A model generated the notes under the pieces. The model was not told the origin of the DNA. It did not search any database and saw nothing but the letters and a program-made list of their open reading frames with translations. The position numbers and the translations under genes are program-made. 64,000 nucleotides of DNA. Origin: an uncultured Pseudomonadota bacterium (lineage in GTDB: Bacteria; Pseudomonadota; Gammaproteobacteria; Ga0077536). How positions within the stretch are numbered: the first letter of the stretch is position 1; every line of letters starts with the position of its first letter. Shown here one piece after another: positions 35,652 through 43,996 of this stretch. The stretch covers positions 62,001 through 126,000 of the forward strand of contig CAIKBL010000051.1 of assembly GCA_903825645.1 (NCBI GenBank), written 5' to 3'.

Positions 35652-36938
35652 ATGCCGTTAGATCTTGACAAAATTGACCTTCACTCGCCACACCGCTATG
35701 CGACCCAGGGCTTCCCGTGGGCAGAGTGGGCGCAGCTTCGGGATGAAGCCCCGGTGTTTTGGTACGAGCGCGACGACATTGAACCTTTCTGGGTGATCAC
35801 TCGTCACGCTGACGTGATGACGATTTCTGAAGATTCGAAGACCTTCATTAATGGCGGACCGCGATTGCGGTTGGCCCTCAAGGGAGAGGCCGAGCTACTG
35901 CGGGGTGGCGTCGATTCCTTTGGACTTTCTCGCGGATGGAATCCTCAAGAGCCGCCGGACTTCACTTTTATGGATGATCCGCGCCACCGGCATACCCGCA
36001 AGCTTTCGAGCTGGGCGTTTACCCAAGGCTGTATGCGCGAGGTCGGCGCCCATTTTGATGCGCTGGCGGAAACCTTTACAGAAGAGTTTCTCACGGCGTT
36101 AAAAGAATCAGATACCTGCGATTTCGTGCACGAACTTGCCGCTAAACTCCCGCTCGCCGCGACGGGGGAGATCCTCGGTTTGCCGCCGGAAGATTGGAAG
36201 CAATTGCTGGTCTGGTCAAACGCGATCATCGGCGAAGTCGAGCCTGAGCATATCCGGTCCGGCGAGACCGTTACGCAGGCCGCCGAACGGAACATGAGCG
36301 ATATGCGCAGTTACCTGGAAGCACTGATTCAGGAACATCGCGCCCCGGGCGGCGGTCCATCCCCGTTCGTCAACCGTCTGGTGAACGGCAGAGTCAATGG
36401 TGAGCTCCTGAACGAGCAGCAGCTGAACAGCTATCTTTTTCTGTTGATCGGGGCCGGCAACGATACGACCCGCAATGCGACGACCGGCGGTTTGGTCGCC
36501 CTACTCGAACATCCTGATCAGCGCGATTTGCTTTGCGGCAATGCGGCTCTCATTCCGGGCGCGGTCGATGAAATCCTGCGCTGGACATCACCCGTGATCA
36601 GTTTTCTGCGGACCGTGACGGAGGATACGGTGATCAATGACCAGTCGCTCAAGGCCGGGGATACGGTGTGCATGTTCTATCCATCGGCGAACCGCGATGA
36701 TCGGGTCTTTTCAGATCCTTACCGGTTTGACATCACGCGTGACCCCAACCCGCACATTACGTTTGGCTTTGGCGCGCACTTCTGCCTGGGGGCAAATCTC
36801 GCTAAAGCAGAGTTACGGTCGGTATTGAAAGCCTTGAGAGGGGTGCTACCGAGATTAGAACTGACCGGAGAGTCACGCCGGATTGCCAACACGCACGTCT
36901 CGGGGTTTTCGATGCTCGGCGTCCGTGCCGTCGCCTGA
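35652..36938 (+). CDS. Cytochrome P450, tandem copy 1 (CYP125/124-like)
   Basis: Soluble P450 of 428 residues with all core motifs: I-helix GAGNDTTRNATTGG, K-helix DEILRWTSP, and haem loop FGFGAHFCLGANLAK. The FMDDPRHRHTRKL segment and overall pattern resemble actinobacterial and proteobacterial P450s acting on sterols, terpenoids or branched lipids. The frame is open upstream to 35331, but ATG 35652 follows GAGGA and gives the family N-terminus. It is 140 bases before a shortened paralogue. Substrate and redox partner are unknown. Confidence 0.93.
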   Translation: MPLDLDKIDLHSPHRYATQGFPWAEWAQLRDEAPVFWYERDDIEPFWVITRHADVMTISEDSKTFINGGPRLRLALKGEAELLRGGVDSFGLSRGWNPQEPPDFTFMDDPRHRHTRKLSSWAFTQGCMREVGAHFDALAETFTEEFLTALKESDTCDFVHELAAKLPLAATGEILGLPPEDWKQLLVWSNAIIGEVEPEHIRSGETVTQAAERNMSDMRSYLEALIQEHRAPGGGPSPFVNRLVNGRVNGELLNEQQLNSYLFLLIGAGNDTTRNATTGGLVALLEHPDQRDLLCGNAALIPGAVDEILRWTSPVISFLRTVTEDTVINDQSLKAGDTVCMFYPSANRDDRVFSDPYRFDITRDPNPHITFGFGAHFCLGANLAKAELRSVLKALRGVLPRLELTGESRRIANTHVSGFSMLGVRAVA

Positions 36939-37078
36939 CCACACACTCAGGATGATGAGGCGTTGGTAGTGCATGATTTAGCGCGTTCTCTACGGCGTTT
37001 CGATGGTGCCGAAGCCGCGCACTGGCATGTCGTTCGGCAAGCCTGCGCTGTGTCTGGACCCTCACGGAGGTTATGACG

Positions 37079-38260
37079 ATGCGTTTCGAATTGGCTGAAA
37101 TCGATCTGCATCGGCCAGATCGCTGCGCTACCCAAGACTTTCCGTGGCGAGAATGGGCGCAGCTGCGCGAAGAGGCTCCCGTCTTCTGGTATGAACGTGA
37201 TGACGTGGAGCCGTTCTGGGCAATAACGCGCCACGCTGACGTCCTCAAAGTCTCCGAGAATTCGAGACTTTTCATCAATGGCGGACCGCGTTTGCGACTG
37301 ACTTTGCGGGGCAGTCCGGAGACTCTGCGGGGCGGGGTGGGCGCATTCGGTAACTCGAGAGGCTGGGATTCGGCAGAGCCACCTGATTTTGTGTTCATGG
37401 ACGATCCGCGTCACCGCCATACCCGGCGGCTTTCCAGCGGAGCCCTTACCCAAGGCTGTATGCGCGCGGTCAGCGAGCATTTCGATGCGCTTGCGGAGGC
37501 CTTCACCGCGGAATTTGTCGCCACACTGCAAAGCACCGCAAGTTGTGACTTTGTGCGTGAGTTGGCGGCCAAGTTGCCGCTGGCAGCGACAGGCGAAATA
37601 TTGGGATTACCGCCCGAAGACTGGAAACAATTACTGGTTTGGTCGAACGCCGTGACGGGCGGCGGGCCATCCCCCTTCATCAACCGCTTGGTGAATGGTC
37701 AAGTGAATGGCGCGGCTTTGAACGATCAGCAGCTGAATGGCTATCTATTTCTGCTGATCAGCGCGGGGAACGATACCACGCGGTATGCGACCGCGGGTGG
37801 CGTGGCGGCACTCCTCGAAAACCCAGCACAGCGCGATCTATTGTGCGCCAATCCGTCACTCATCCCCCGCGCAGTCGATGAGATGTTGCGCTGGACCTCG
37901 CCGGTTATCAGTTTTCTGCGCACCGCCACGGCAGATGTGTCGCTCAACGGACAGGCGATCAAAGCCGGCGACACGCTCTGTCTCTTCTATCCTTCGGCTA
38001 ATCGTGACGAGCGCGTTTTCGCAGATGCTGATCGCTTCGATATCACCCGCGATCCGAATCCGCATATCACCTTTGGCTTCGGCGCACACTTTTGTCTCGG
38101 CGCAAATCTCGCCAAAGCGGAGCTGAAATCGATTCTCAAGGCATTACTGGGGATTTTGCCGCAACTCGAACTGACGGGTGAGTCACATCGGCTCGGCAAC
38201 ACCCATGTTTCCGGTTTTTCGCTACTTGGTGTGCGACGCGCGGGTCAGGGGGGCACCTGA
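37079..38260 (+). CDS. Cytochrome P450, tandem copy 2 with internal deletion
   Basis: Paralogue of the preceding P450, 393 residues. I-helix SAGNDTTRYATAGG, K-helix DEMLRWTSP and haem loop FGFGAHFCLGANLAK are intact. After residue 191 (LVWSNA) copy 1 has about 41 residues (its 192-232, the segment expected to hold the F-G loop, helix G and start of helix H), whereas copy 2 has two, then both resume at GGGPSPF. The reading frame is kept. This segment forms the lid over the substrate pocket in P450s, so activity may be altered or lost. ATG 37079 lies 8 bases after GGAGG; the ATG at 37073 is too close. Confidence 0.9.
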   Translation: MRFELAEIDLHRPDRCATQDFPWREWAQLREEAPVFWYERDDVEPFWAITRHADVLKVSENSRLFINGGPRLRLTLRGSPETLRGGVGAFGNSRGWDSAEPPDFVFMDDPRHRHTRRLSSGALTQGCMRAVSEHFDALAEAFTAEFVATLQSTASCDFVRELAAKLPLAATGEILGLPPEDWKQLLVWSNAVTGGGPSPFINRLVNGQVNGAALNDQQLNGYLFLLISAGNDTTRYATAGGVAALLENPAQRDLLCANPSLIPRAVDEMLRWTSPVISFLRTATADVSLNGQAIKAGDTLCLFYPSANRDERVFADADRFDITRDPNPHITFGFGAHFCLGANLAKAELKSILKALLGILPQLELTGESHRLGNTHVSGFSLLGVRRAGQGGT

Positions 38261-38287
38261 CGTGGCCCGGTCGCTCAGCAGGCTATC

Positions 38288-39214
38288 TCAGCGGTCGCTG
38301 CCCTCCGGCCAACCCCACCGGGTACGGACCGTTCGCGCTAGGGAATATTCTACGGACGTCTTCTCCCACGGCGCCTGAAAGGCCATGTGAACGGCCGCGA
38401 GGCGCATCCCGTCAGGATGGGGCGTGCTGCCGTATTTGAGATCGCCGAGTACTGGATAACCGGCATCCGCGAAGTGACGCCGAATCTGATGATGGCGGCC
38501 GCTTAGCATGGTGATCTCGACCTGGGTCATTCCTGCCGCCGCATTCACCCCCACCACGGTGTACGCCGTGGCAGCAGCTTTGCCGTCCAGCGGCGTGTCG
38601 AAGCTACCCTGGGCGCCGATAGCGCCTACTATCCCTTGGACTTCGATGAAGTAGCGTTTGTGCACGGACCGTGCTTGAAACAGCGCCGAAAGTCCGGCCG
38701 CGGCCTGTGCCGTGTGCGCAATGAGAATGAGGCCGGAGGCTTCCAAATCGAGCCGATGCACCAACCAAACCGGGCGCGTCGGGCTGAAATGATGCTCGAC
38801 CTGACGAAGTAACGTCGCATGATCCCCATACCGCGAGCCCTCGACGAGGAGCCCTGCGGGCTTGTCCCAGACACTGTAGCGCTTCGCATCCGCCACCAGG
38901 CGCGGGGGCGGCGGGACATAGGCGAGGATCACGCTGTCGTAATAGAGCGAGAGGCGATCGCCGGTGCACAGTGCACCGGTCGCGCGACGCAAACGCTGCG
39001 GTCGACGTCCCGCCCGGCTGAGCCAGACCGCGCCCTTCTGCATAGCGTCTTTGACCCGCAACTTCGACAGTCCGCTCGCTTGCGCGAGGAGATCGGGTGC
39101 AAACGCGCTCGCCGGATCGCTGACGGTGACCTCCGTCAAAAACTGTTCGCGCACCGCGCTGGTACTCAACTTACGCCGCAGGACCCGATGCCGGGTGGGC
39201 TTTCTTCCTAGCAT
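38288..39214 (-). CDS. RluA-family pseudouridine synthase
   Basis: RNA pseudouridine synthase of about 308 residues. The catalytic Asp is in the HRLDLEASGLILIA motif. Also present are WDKPAGLLVEGSRYGD upstream and LSGRHHQIRRHFADAGYPVLGD downstream. An N-terminal region precedes the catalytic domain. It differs from the canonical RluA/C/D subfamilies, so the target uridine is not assigned. ATG 39214 is preceded by an in-frame GTG, and no Shine-Dalgarno sequence is evident. It overlaps the upstream hypothetical gene by about 44 bases, indicating coupling. Confidence 0.88.
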   Translation of the reverse strand: MLGRKPTRHRVLRRKLSTSAVREQFLTEVTVSDPASAFAPDLLAQASGLSKLRVKDAMQKGAVWLSRAGRRPQRLRRATGALCTGDRLSLYYDSVILAYVPPPPRLVADAKRYSVWDKPAGLLVEGSRYGDHATLLRQVEHHFSPTRPVWLVHRLDLEASGLILIAHTAQAAAGLSALFQARSVHKRYFIEVQGIVGAIGAQGSFDTPLDGKAAATAYTVVGVNAAAGMTQVEITMLSGRHHQIRRHFADAGYPVLGDLKYGSTPHPDGMRLAAVHMAFQAPWEKTSVEYSLARTVRTRWGWPEGSDR

Positions 39215-39575
39215 CACTGCCGCGCCAGCGTTGAACGAGCGACCCGATGGTTTCGGGGGTGATCTGCAAATTATTCAGGAGATGGCGCTGCAACCGTCTC
39301 AACTCGTGGGCGTCTAGATCTTCGAAAAGTCCATCCGCGTAATAGGTGATAGACCAGACATCTTCCTGCGGCAGCTCTTGCCAGAGATACCATCGCCCAG
39401 ATTCTGGGTGTCCTCCGTTACTCGAGGAGCGTGCCTTGCTTAGCTGCGGAAACTGGGACACGGTCGCAATCCCCGCCTGCAGGAGCTGTGTCCGCTTCCC
39501 CGTGTAGGTGGTAGACCATACGACGCCGTCGCGGGCGGGCGCCAGGGTAACTGCAAAACGCGCTTGAATCTTCAT
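39171..39575 (-). CDS. Hypothetical protein (134 residues)
   Basis: I do not recognise the family. The product has an even mix of residues, no signal peptide and no membrane segment. It reads like a folded soluble protein (for example WYLWQELPQEDVWSITYYAD then helical HELRRLQRHLLNNLQ). The end overlaps the pseudouridine synthase start, which supports real expression. ATG 39575 is chosen over the longer frame to 39632; no good Shine-Dalgarno sequence is seen for either. Confidence 0.55.
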   Translation of the reverse strand: MKIQARFAVTLAPARDGVVWSTTYTGKRTQLLQAGIATVSQFPQLSKARSSSNGGHPESGRWYLWQELPQEDVWSITYYADGLFEDLDAHELRRLQRHLLNNLQITPETIGSLVQRWRGSDARKKAHPASGPAA

Positions 39576-39884
39576 GTCAGAGGTTATCGGTCGAATCAAA
39601 GAAACAGTGCAATCGATTCTATAGAGGGTCATGCGCAGGTGCCAAGCGGTGCGGTACGGTGGGCATGGACGAGTGGCCCGAACGACAGCCGATCGGCAAA
39701 CCCGGAGAATCTCATCTCGAGAGAAGACTAGCGGACACAGTAATTGATGACGAGCGTGTCATCGCAGGACGTTTGTGATAGGCGGCGACGGAATTTTACG
39801 TGGGCACGGACGCCTTCACGCAAGGGGTCGGGACCCCGCGTTGCCGCAGGATCCCGACGTCTCTTGGCGTCAACTAAGCGGAGT
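39576..39884. other. Intergenic region downstream of the porin
   Basis: About 310 bases with no gene I can support. A 10-base stem with one wobble pair (GTCGGGACCC / GGATCCCGAC, 39827-39858) lies close to the porin stop and could be its terminator on the minus strand, though there is no T-run. Confidence 0.5.
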
Positions 39885-41456
39885 CTACCACTTCAAGATC
39901 ATGTCCAACTGGACGATTTGGTAGTTGTTAATGGTTTGTGTACTAATCGAATCTGAATTGGTGCCACCAGTCCCCGCGTTCTTGTCGAAGCGTGAGGCCA
40001 GACCATACTTCAGCACGGTCACGATGCCGTCCACCGGGGCATAAGAGCCTGCCATGTAGACACCTTGCGTGTTGGTGCGCTCAAAGAAGTCGGAATCGAT
40101 CAAGTTCGGATCAAGTGATGCCAGCCCAATACGCTGATAGTAGTTCCGGAATTCCCAATTCCCTGCCTTCGCGGAAGGCGTGTGCATAATGCCCAATGCC
40201 GGGGTGTTTTCGCTGGCAATTGCCCATCCGAAGGTGAAGGCATCGGCACCGCCATCCGCCTTGTGGTTGTTGGGAAACAGGTTGTAAGCAAGCACTTGTT
40301 TGTGATTGACCGTCTTGTAGACTGGGCTGAGGCTATCCAAGGCCATACGCTGGCTGGCCTCTGTGTTGTGTGCAAAGTCGCCAAACACTGCACCCTTGAA
40401 GTTGGCGATCGGGAACGTGACCAGTACCGGAACTTCGATAATCGAAAGATTATTGATGTAGCTGTCCGTCGCGACACTGCCAGTCCCGGTAAAGAAGTGA
40501 TTCGTCGTGCCGAGGACGCCACCGGCAGCCAAGCCATCACCCTCCGCTTTGGAATAGGTGTAGCCCGTCAAGCCAGCTTTCAACTCAACCGTGTCGGTCA
40601 GCTTCTGAATGATCCCCGCCTGCGTGGCGAATAGGAAAGTCGAGCCCGTGCTGTAGTTAGCCAGACTGCTTGCGGAGGACGGCGGGCTGTCGGAGCTATA
40701 AATCCACTGCCCGGCGTTCGCGAACAGCTTCGTGCTAGCACCGATCGGATACACGTACTGCTCTGAAAGCCCCTCGACGTTGATATCCGCGTCCCAGACC
40801 ATCGCCGAAGTGAAGAGCGGATTGGCCATGCGGCCCGCCGTCAGCTTCATCCCGTCGACGGGTTTGTAGGTCAAATAAGCTTGTCCGACGTTCAAAGACG
40901 TGGAGCTCTTATCGCCCAGCGTGTTGTTAGGGGTGGAATTGTAGTAGTTCTTTTGTCCCATGGTCAGCCACGGCGAGCGACCGTAGGTGCCGGTTTCAAG
41001 TCGAAATCCATAATCCCATTGCGGGCTAATAGCACCCTTCACACCGGCGCGAATCGCATAACGGTAGCGATCACGTTCGGTATCGTAAGGAGTACCCAGC
41101 TGTGACTGTGCATCGCGGTATTCGTAGCGGATACGCAGATCGCCAAAGAACTCGGCGCTCTTGATGGCATCGCCCACCGTTACCTGAAGCTTGCTGCCAG
41201 ATTTGCTGCCCGAGGCGGCCTTCTCGGCCACTTCTGCTTTCTTGGCGACGACCGCGACGGCCTCGGTGTTGTGCTCTTCGTCAGCCTTGGTCGCTACGGT
41301 CAGTGCCTGAAAGGCCTCGTCGTCGATGGTGCCTTTGGCATGCAGCACCGATAACAACTGAAGCATGGCATCGCTATTGGCAAACGCGGGGCCAGTGCCT
41401 AGCGCGAGGGCGACACCCAAGGCCAGGACTTGACGCTTAGGAATGTAATGTTTCAC
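39885..41456 (-). CDS. Outer-membrane putative porin
   Basis: A 523-residue outer-membrane beta-barrel precursor. It has a signal peptide (VLALGVALALGTGPAFA), a short helical N-terminal region (about 28-85), and a barrel of alternating strands from FFGDLRIRYEYRD to the C-terminal QLDMILKW, an aromatic end as in barrel proteins. It is related to the porin at 46486, sharing for example WDADINVEG versus WDEDINFDG and the GRMANPLF / GRMLNPFF segments. The start is GTG 41456 with AGGAG 6 bases upstream. A Pho-box-like promoter is seen about 385 bases upstream, suggesting phosphate-starvation control. Confidence 0.88.
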   Translation of the reverse strand: MKHYIPKRQVLALGVALALGTGPAFANSDAMLQLLSVLHAKGTIDDEAFQALTVATKADEEHNTEAVAVVAKKAEVAEKAASGSKSGSKLQVTVGDAIKSAEFFGDLRIRYEYRDAQSQLGTPYDTERDRYRYAIRAGVKGAISPQWDYGFRLETGTYGRSPWLTMGQKNYYNSTPNNTLGDKSSTSLNVGQAYLTYKPVDGMKLTAGRMANPLFTSAMVWDADINVEGLSEQYVYPIGASTKLFANAGQWIYSSDSPPSSASSLANYSTGSTFLFATQAGIIQKLTDTVELKAGLTGYTYSKAEGDGLAAGGVLGTTNHFFTGTGSVATDSYINNLSIIEVPVLVTFPIANFKGAVFGDFAHNTEASQRMALDSLSPVYKTVNHKQVLAYNLFPNNHKADGGADAFTFGWAIASENTPALGIMHTPSAKAGNWEFRNYYQRIGLASLDPNLIDSDFFERTNTQGVYMAGSYAPVDGIVTVLKYGLASRFDKNAGTGGTNSDSISTQTINNYQIVQLDMILKW

Positions 41457-42131
41457 TCACTTCTCCTTCGATAGGGTTCTAAACAACTTAGGAATCGGAC
41501 CAGTTGGGACAGTGCCTTTCGGGGGCGCCAAGCTGCTTGGGCGCTCGCTGTGGCTTGTCCTTACGGCGGTTTATGCCGCCGTCGCATTTTTGCCACATTC
41601 GCGAACGAGAAAATCGTAAATTTCGCGCGTATGAAAAATCATTTATTTCGAATACCACCAGTTCGTTATATTCGTGCTGATGTAAGGAAAGTTCAGTCTT
41701 TTGTCGCTGAGGCGCTTGTGCTTGTTAGCAACACCGGACCGTTACACTCACCGAGAGCGAAAACAGGAACCGATGCGCTCGACGTCGCCCCCGAGAAGGC
41801 CCAGAAACTTGCCTTGTACGAGGAGCTTTATATAAAAAAAATATGACAAATAAATGACAGTTAACTTCAAATCCTAACTGAATCCAACAGTTTGGTTCTT
41901 TAGGGCGGGTAGAAACGACGCGTTTTGGCCAAACCTCGTCACGTGAACTTAACAATCAAGTGGGGCAGACTCGCAGCTAGCGTCGGCAAGAACGGGTAAG
42001 CCTCGATGCTAACGGCATGTTGCATATTCACAACTTCATACAAAAATGGCCACCGTGCTTTTTCGATATTCGGGTTGGTCAGGAGTAGAATTCGGGCTTG
42101 GCGCCTGGTGTACAGGTGGGGAGATGCAGAT
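41457..42131. other. Divergent intergenic region, porin leader and acyl-CoA dehydrogenase upstream region
   Basis: 675 bases without a supported gene. On the minus strand it would hold a porin leader of about 360 bases if the Pho-box promoter is used. That leader includes an ACGGCGG/CCGCCGT hairpin near 41560-41583 and an interrupted GCGCCAAG/CTTGGGCGC dyad near 41535. A 98-codon open frame at 41550-41846 has no recognisable features. No clear promoter for the plus-strand dehydrogenase was found. Confidence 0.6.
41827..41860 (-). promoter_or_regulatory. Pho-box-like promoter facing the porin gene
   Basis: On the minus strand CTGTCATTTATTTGTCAT (41860-41843) consists of two TGTCAT repeats exactly 11 bases apart, the layout of the PhoB box (CTGTCAT-N4-CTGTCAT). 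A TATAAA -10 (41832-41827) starts 11 bases after the second TGTCA, as in PhoB-dependent promoters where the box replaces the -35. Predicted start of transcription is near 41820. Confidence 0.65.
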
Positions 42132-43925
42132 ATGCCGATTTACAAGGCCCCAGTGCAAGACACATTGTTCGTGCTGCAGGACGTTTTACGTACTCAAGAC
42201 TATGGAAACTTGCCGGGATTCGGCGAGGCCACCCCAGATCTCATCAAGGCCATTCTCACCGAGGGGGCGAAGTTTGCAGAGGAGGTGCTGCAACCGCTCA
42301 ATCTTTCGGGCGACAACCGAGGTTGTAAACGGGATCCGAATGGACGAGTAACCACTCCCGAGGGCTTTCAGCAAGCCTATGAACAGTTCGTGGCGGCAGG
42401 TTGGGGCAGTCTTTCCGTCGAGCAGGTGTTCGGCGGTCAGGGACTTCCTCACTTCTTGTCGAACGCCCTGCAGGAGTACCTCATCTCCGCCAATATGGCA
42501 TTCATGATGTACCCCGGACTCACGCTGGGTGCGATTGCTGCCATTTGCGCGGTCGGGGCGGAGGAGCAGAAAGCCCGTTACGTGCCGAAAATGGCGGCGG
42601 GCGTCTGGACTGGGACTATGAATCTGACCGAGCCACACTGCGGGACGGATCTCGGCTTGATTAAAACCCGGGCAGCGGTGCAAGCAGATGGCACGTACCG
42701 ACTGACGGGCACGAAGATATTCATTTCGGCAGGCGAGCACGATCTCAGCAAAAACATCATCCACCTGGTGCTCGCGAAGATGACGGACTCGCCGGACAAC
42801 ATCAAAGGCATCTCGTTATTCATCGTGCCTAAATTTTTGGTGACGCCGGATGGTGCTCTTGGTGAACGCAATCTCGTTAGCTGCGGCTCCATTGAAGAGA
42901 AGATGGGGATCCATGGCAACGCGACCTGCGTCATGAACTATGACGGGGCCACCGGCTACCTATTAGGCGAAAAGGACAAAGGGCTGCGGGCAATGTTTGT
43001 CATGATGAACGCGGCACGCCTGGGCGTAGCGCTTCAGGGTTTGTCCCAGTCTGAGGTGGCTTACCAGAATGCGGCGACTTACGCGCGTGAGCGGCGCCAA
43101 GGACGCGCGCTGCGCGGTCCCCAATGCCCCCAAGACAGCGCCGATCCGATTCTGGTTCATCCGGACGTCAGGCGCATGCTCATGACGGCACGGGCGTTTA
43201 ATGAGGGCGCGCGTGGACTGGCGCTTTGGGGCGCCTTGCAGGTGGATTTAGCCAATGTCGCGTCGACCCCTGCCGCCCGTCAAGACGCGGAAGATCTCAT
43301 CGGGCTACTGACGCCGGTGTTCAAGGCGTATTTTACGGATCAAGGATTCGCCAATGCGGTTAACGCCCAGCAATGTTTGGGCGGTCACGGCTATATCCGG
43401 GAATGGGGGATGGAACAGTTCGTGCGCGACGCCCGCATCGCCATGATTTACGAGGGCACCAACGGCATCCAAGCGCTCGATCTGGTCGGCCGTAAACTCG
43501 CCGCAAACGGGGGCCGCGCGCTGCGTCTGTTCACCGGTCAAGTGAGTACACTGGTCCAGCACACGCTCACGGAGCCGTCCGTCGCGGAGTTCGCTGCCGC
43601 GGTTGAACACGGGCTTGGCGATCTGCAAGCGGCGACGCAGTGGTTGATTCGGAACGCATTGATGAAACCGGAAAACGCGGGCGCAGCCTCGACTCCCTAT
43701 CTCTATCTTCTGGCGCTCGTCAGCATGGGCTACATGTGGTTGCAGATGGCACGTGCCGCAGCAGTTGGTTTGACGGAGCACCCAGATGAACACGCGTTTT
43801 ATGCGGCCAAGCTCGATACGGCGCGTTACTTTTTTTGTCATTTAATGCCGGAGACCTCGTTACACAAGATTCGCGTCGAAGTAGGTGCAGAGCCTCTGAT
43901 GGCCCTGCCTGCTGAGGCATTCTAA
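42132..43925 (+). CDS. Acyl-CoA dehydrogenase (DmdC-like long form)
   Basis: FAD-dependent acyl-CoA dehydrogenase of 597 residues, the long form typical of DmdC/3-methylmercaptopropionyl-CoA and related short/medium acyl substrates. Features are MNLTEPHCGTDLGLIKTRA (FAD/substrate loop), KIFISAGEHDL, EEKMGIHGNATCVMNYDG, QCLGGHGYIREWGMEQ, and the IYEGTNGIQALDLVGRKL signature with the catalytic Glu. The C-terminal extension beyond 480 is family-specific. ATG 42132 follows GGGGAGA. An LLM oxidoreductase gene follows after 71 bases and is probably cotranscribed. True acyl substrate unknown. Confidence 0.92.
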   Translation: MPIYKAPVQDTLFVLQDVLRTQDYGNLPGFGEATPDLIKAILTEGAKFAEEVLQPLNLSGDNRGCKRDPNGRVTTPEGFQQAYEQFVAAGWGSLSVEQVFGGQGLPHFLSNALQEYLISANMAFMMYPGLTLGAIAAICAVGAEEQKARYVPKMAAGVWTGTMNLTEPHCGTDLGLIKTRAAVQADGTYRLTGTKIFISAGEHDLSKNIIHLVLAKMTDSPDNIKGISLFIVPKFLVTPDGALGERNLVSCGSIEEKMGIHGNATCVMNYDGATGYLLGEKDKGLRAMFVMMNAARLGVALQGLSQSEVAYQNAATYARERRQGRALRGPQCPQDSADPILVHPDVRRMLMTARAFNEGARGLALWGALQVDLANVASTPAARQDAEDLIGLLTPVFKAYFTDQGFANAVNAQQCLGGHGYIREWGMEQFVRDARIAMIYEGTNGIQALDLVGRKLAANGGRALRLFTGQVSTLVQHTLTEPSVAEFAAAVEHGLGDLQAATQWLIRNALMKPENAGAASTPYLYLLALVSMGYMWLQMARAAAVGLTEHPDEHAFYAAKLDTARYFFCHLMPETSLHKIRVEVGAEPLMALPAEAF

Positions 43926-43996
43926 CCACGCGTGACGAGGCGTTTGAGACGATTCAAAATGCACGGGCTGCCTATAGCCAACCCAGGAAAATACTG

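Larger units (their letters stand above)
35652..38260 (+). repeat. Tandem duplication of a P450 gene
   Basis: The two P450 genes encode products that are colinear and near-identical over long stretches (for example the LAAKLPLAATGEILGLPPED and DITRDPNPHITFGFGAHFCL segments), separated by 140 bases. Their N-termini align residue for residue once the second start is set at 37079. The only large difference is a 39-residue gap in copy 2. Confidence 0.9.

Noticed and set aside
41550-41846. 98-codon plus-strand open frame between the porin and the acyl-CoA dehydrogenase
   Set aside because: No ribosome-binding site, no recognisable domain, and it spans the Pho-box promoter and the leader hairpins.
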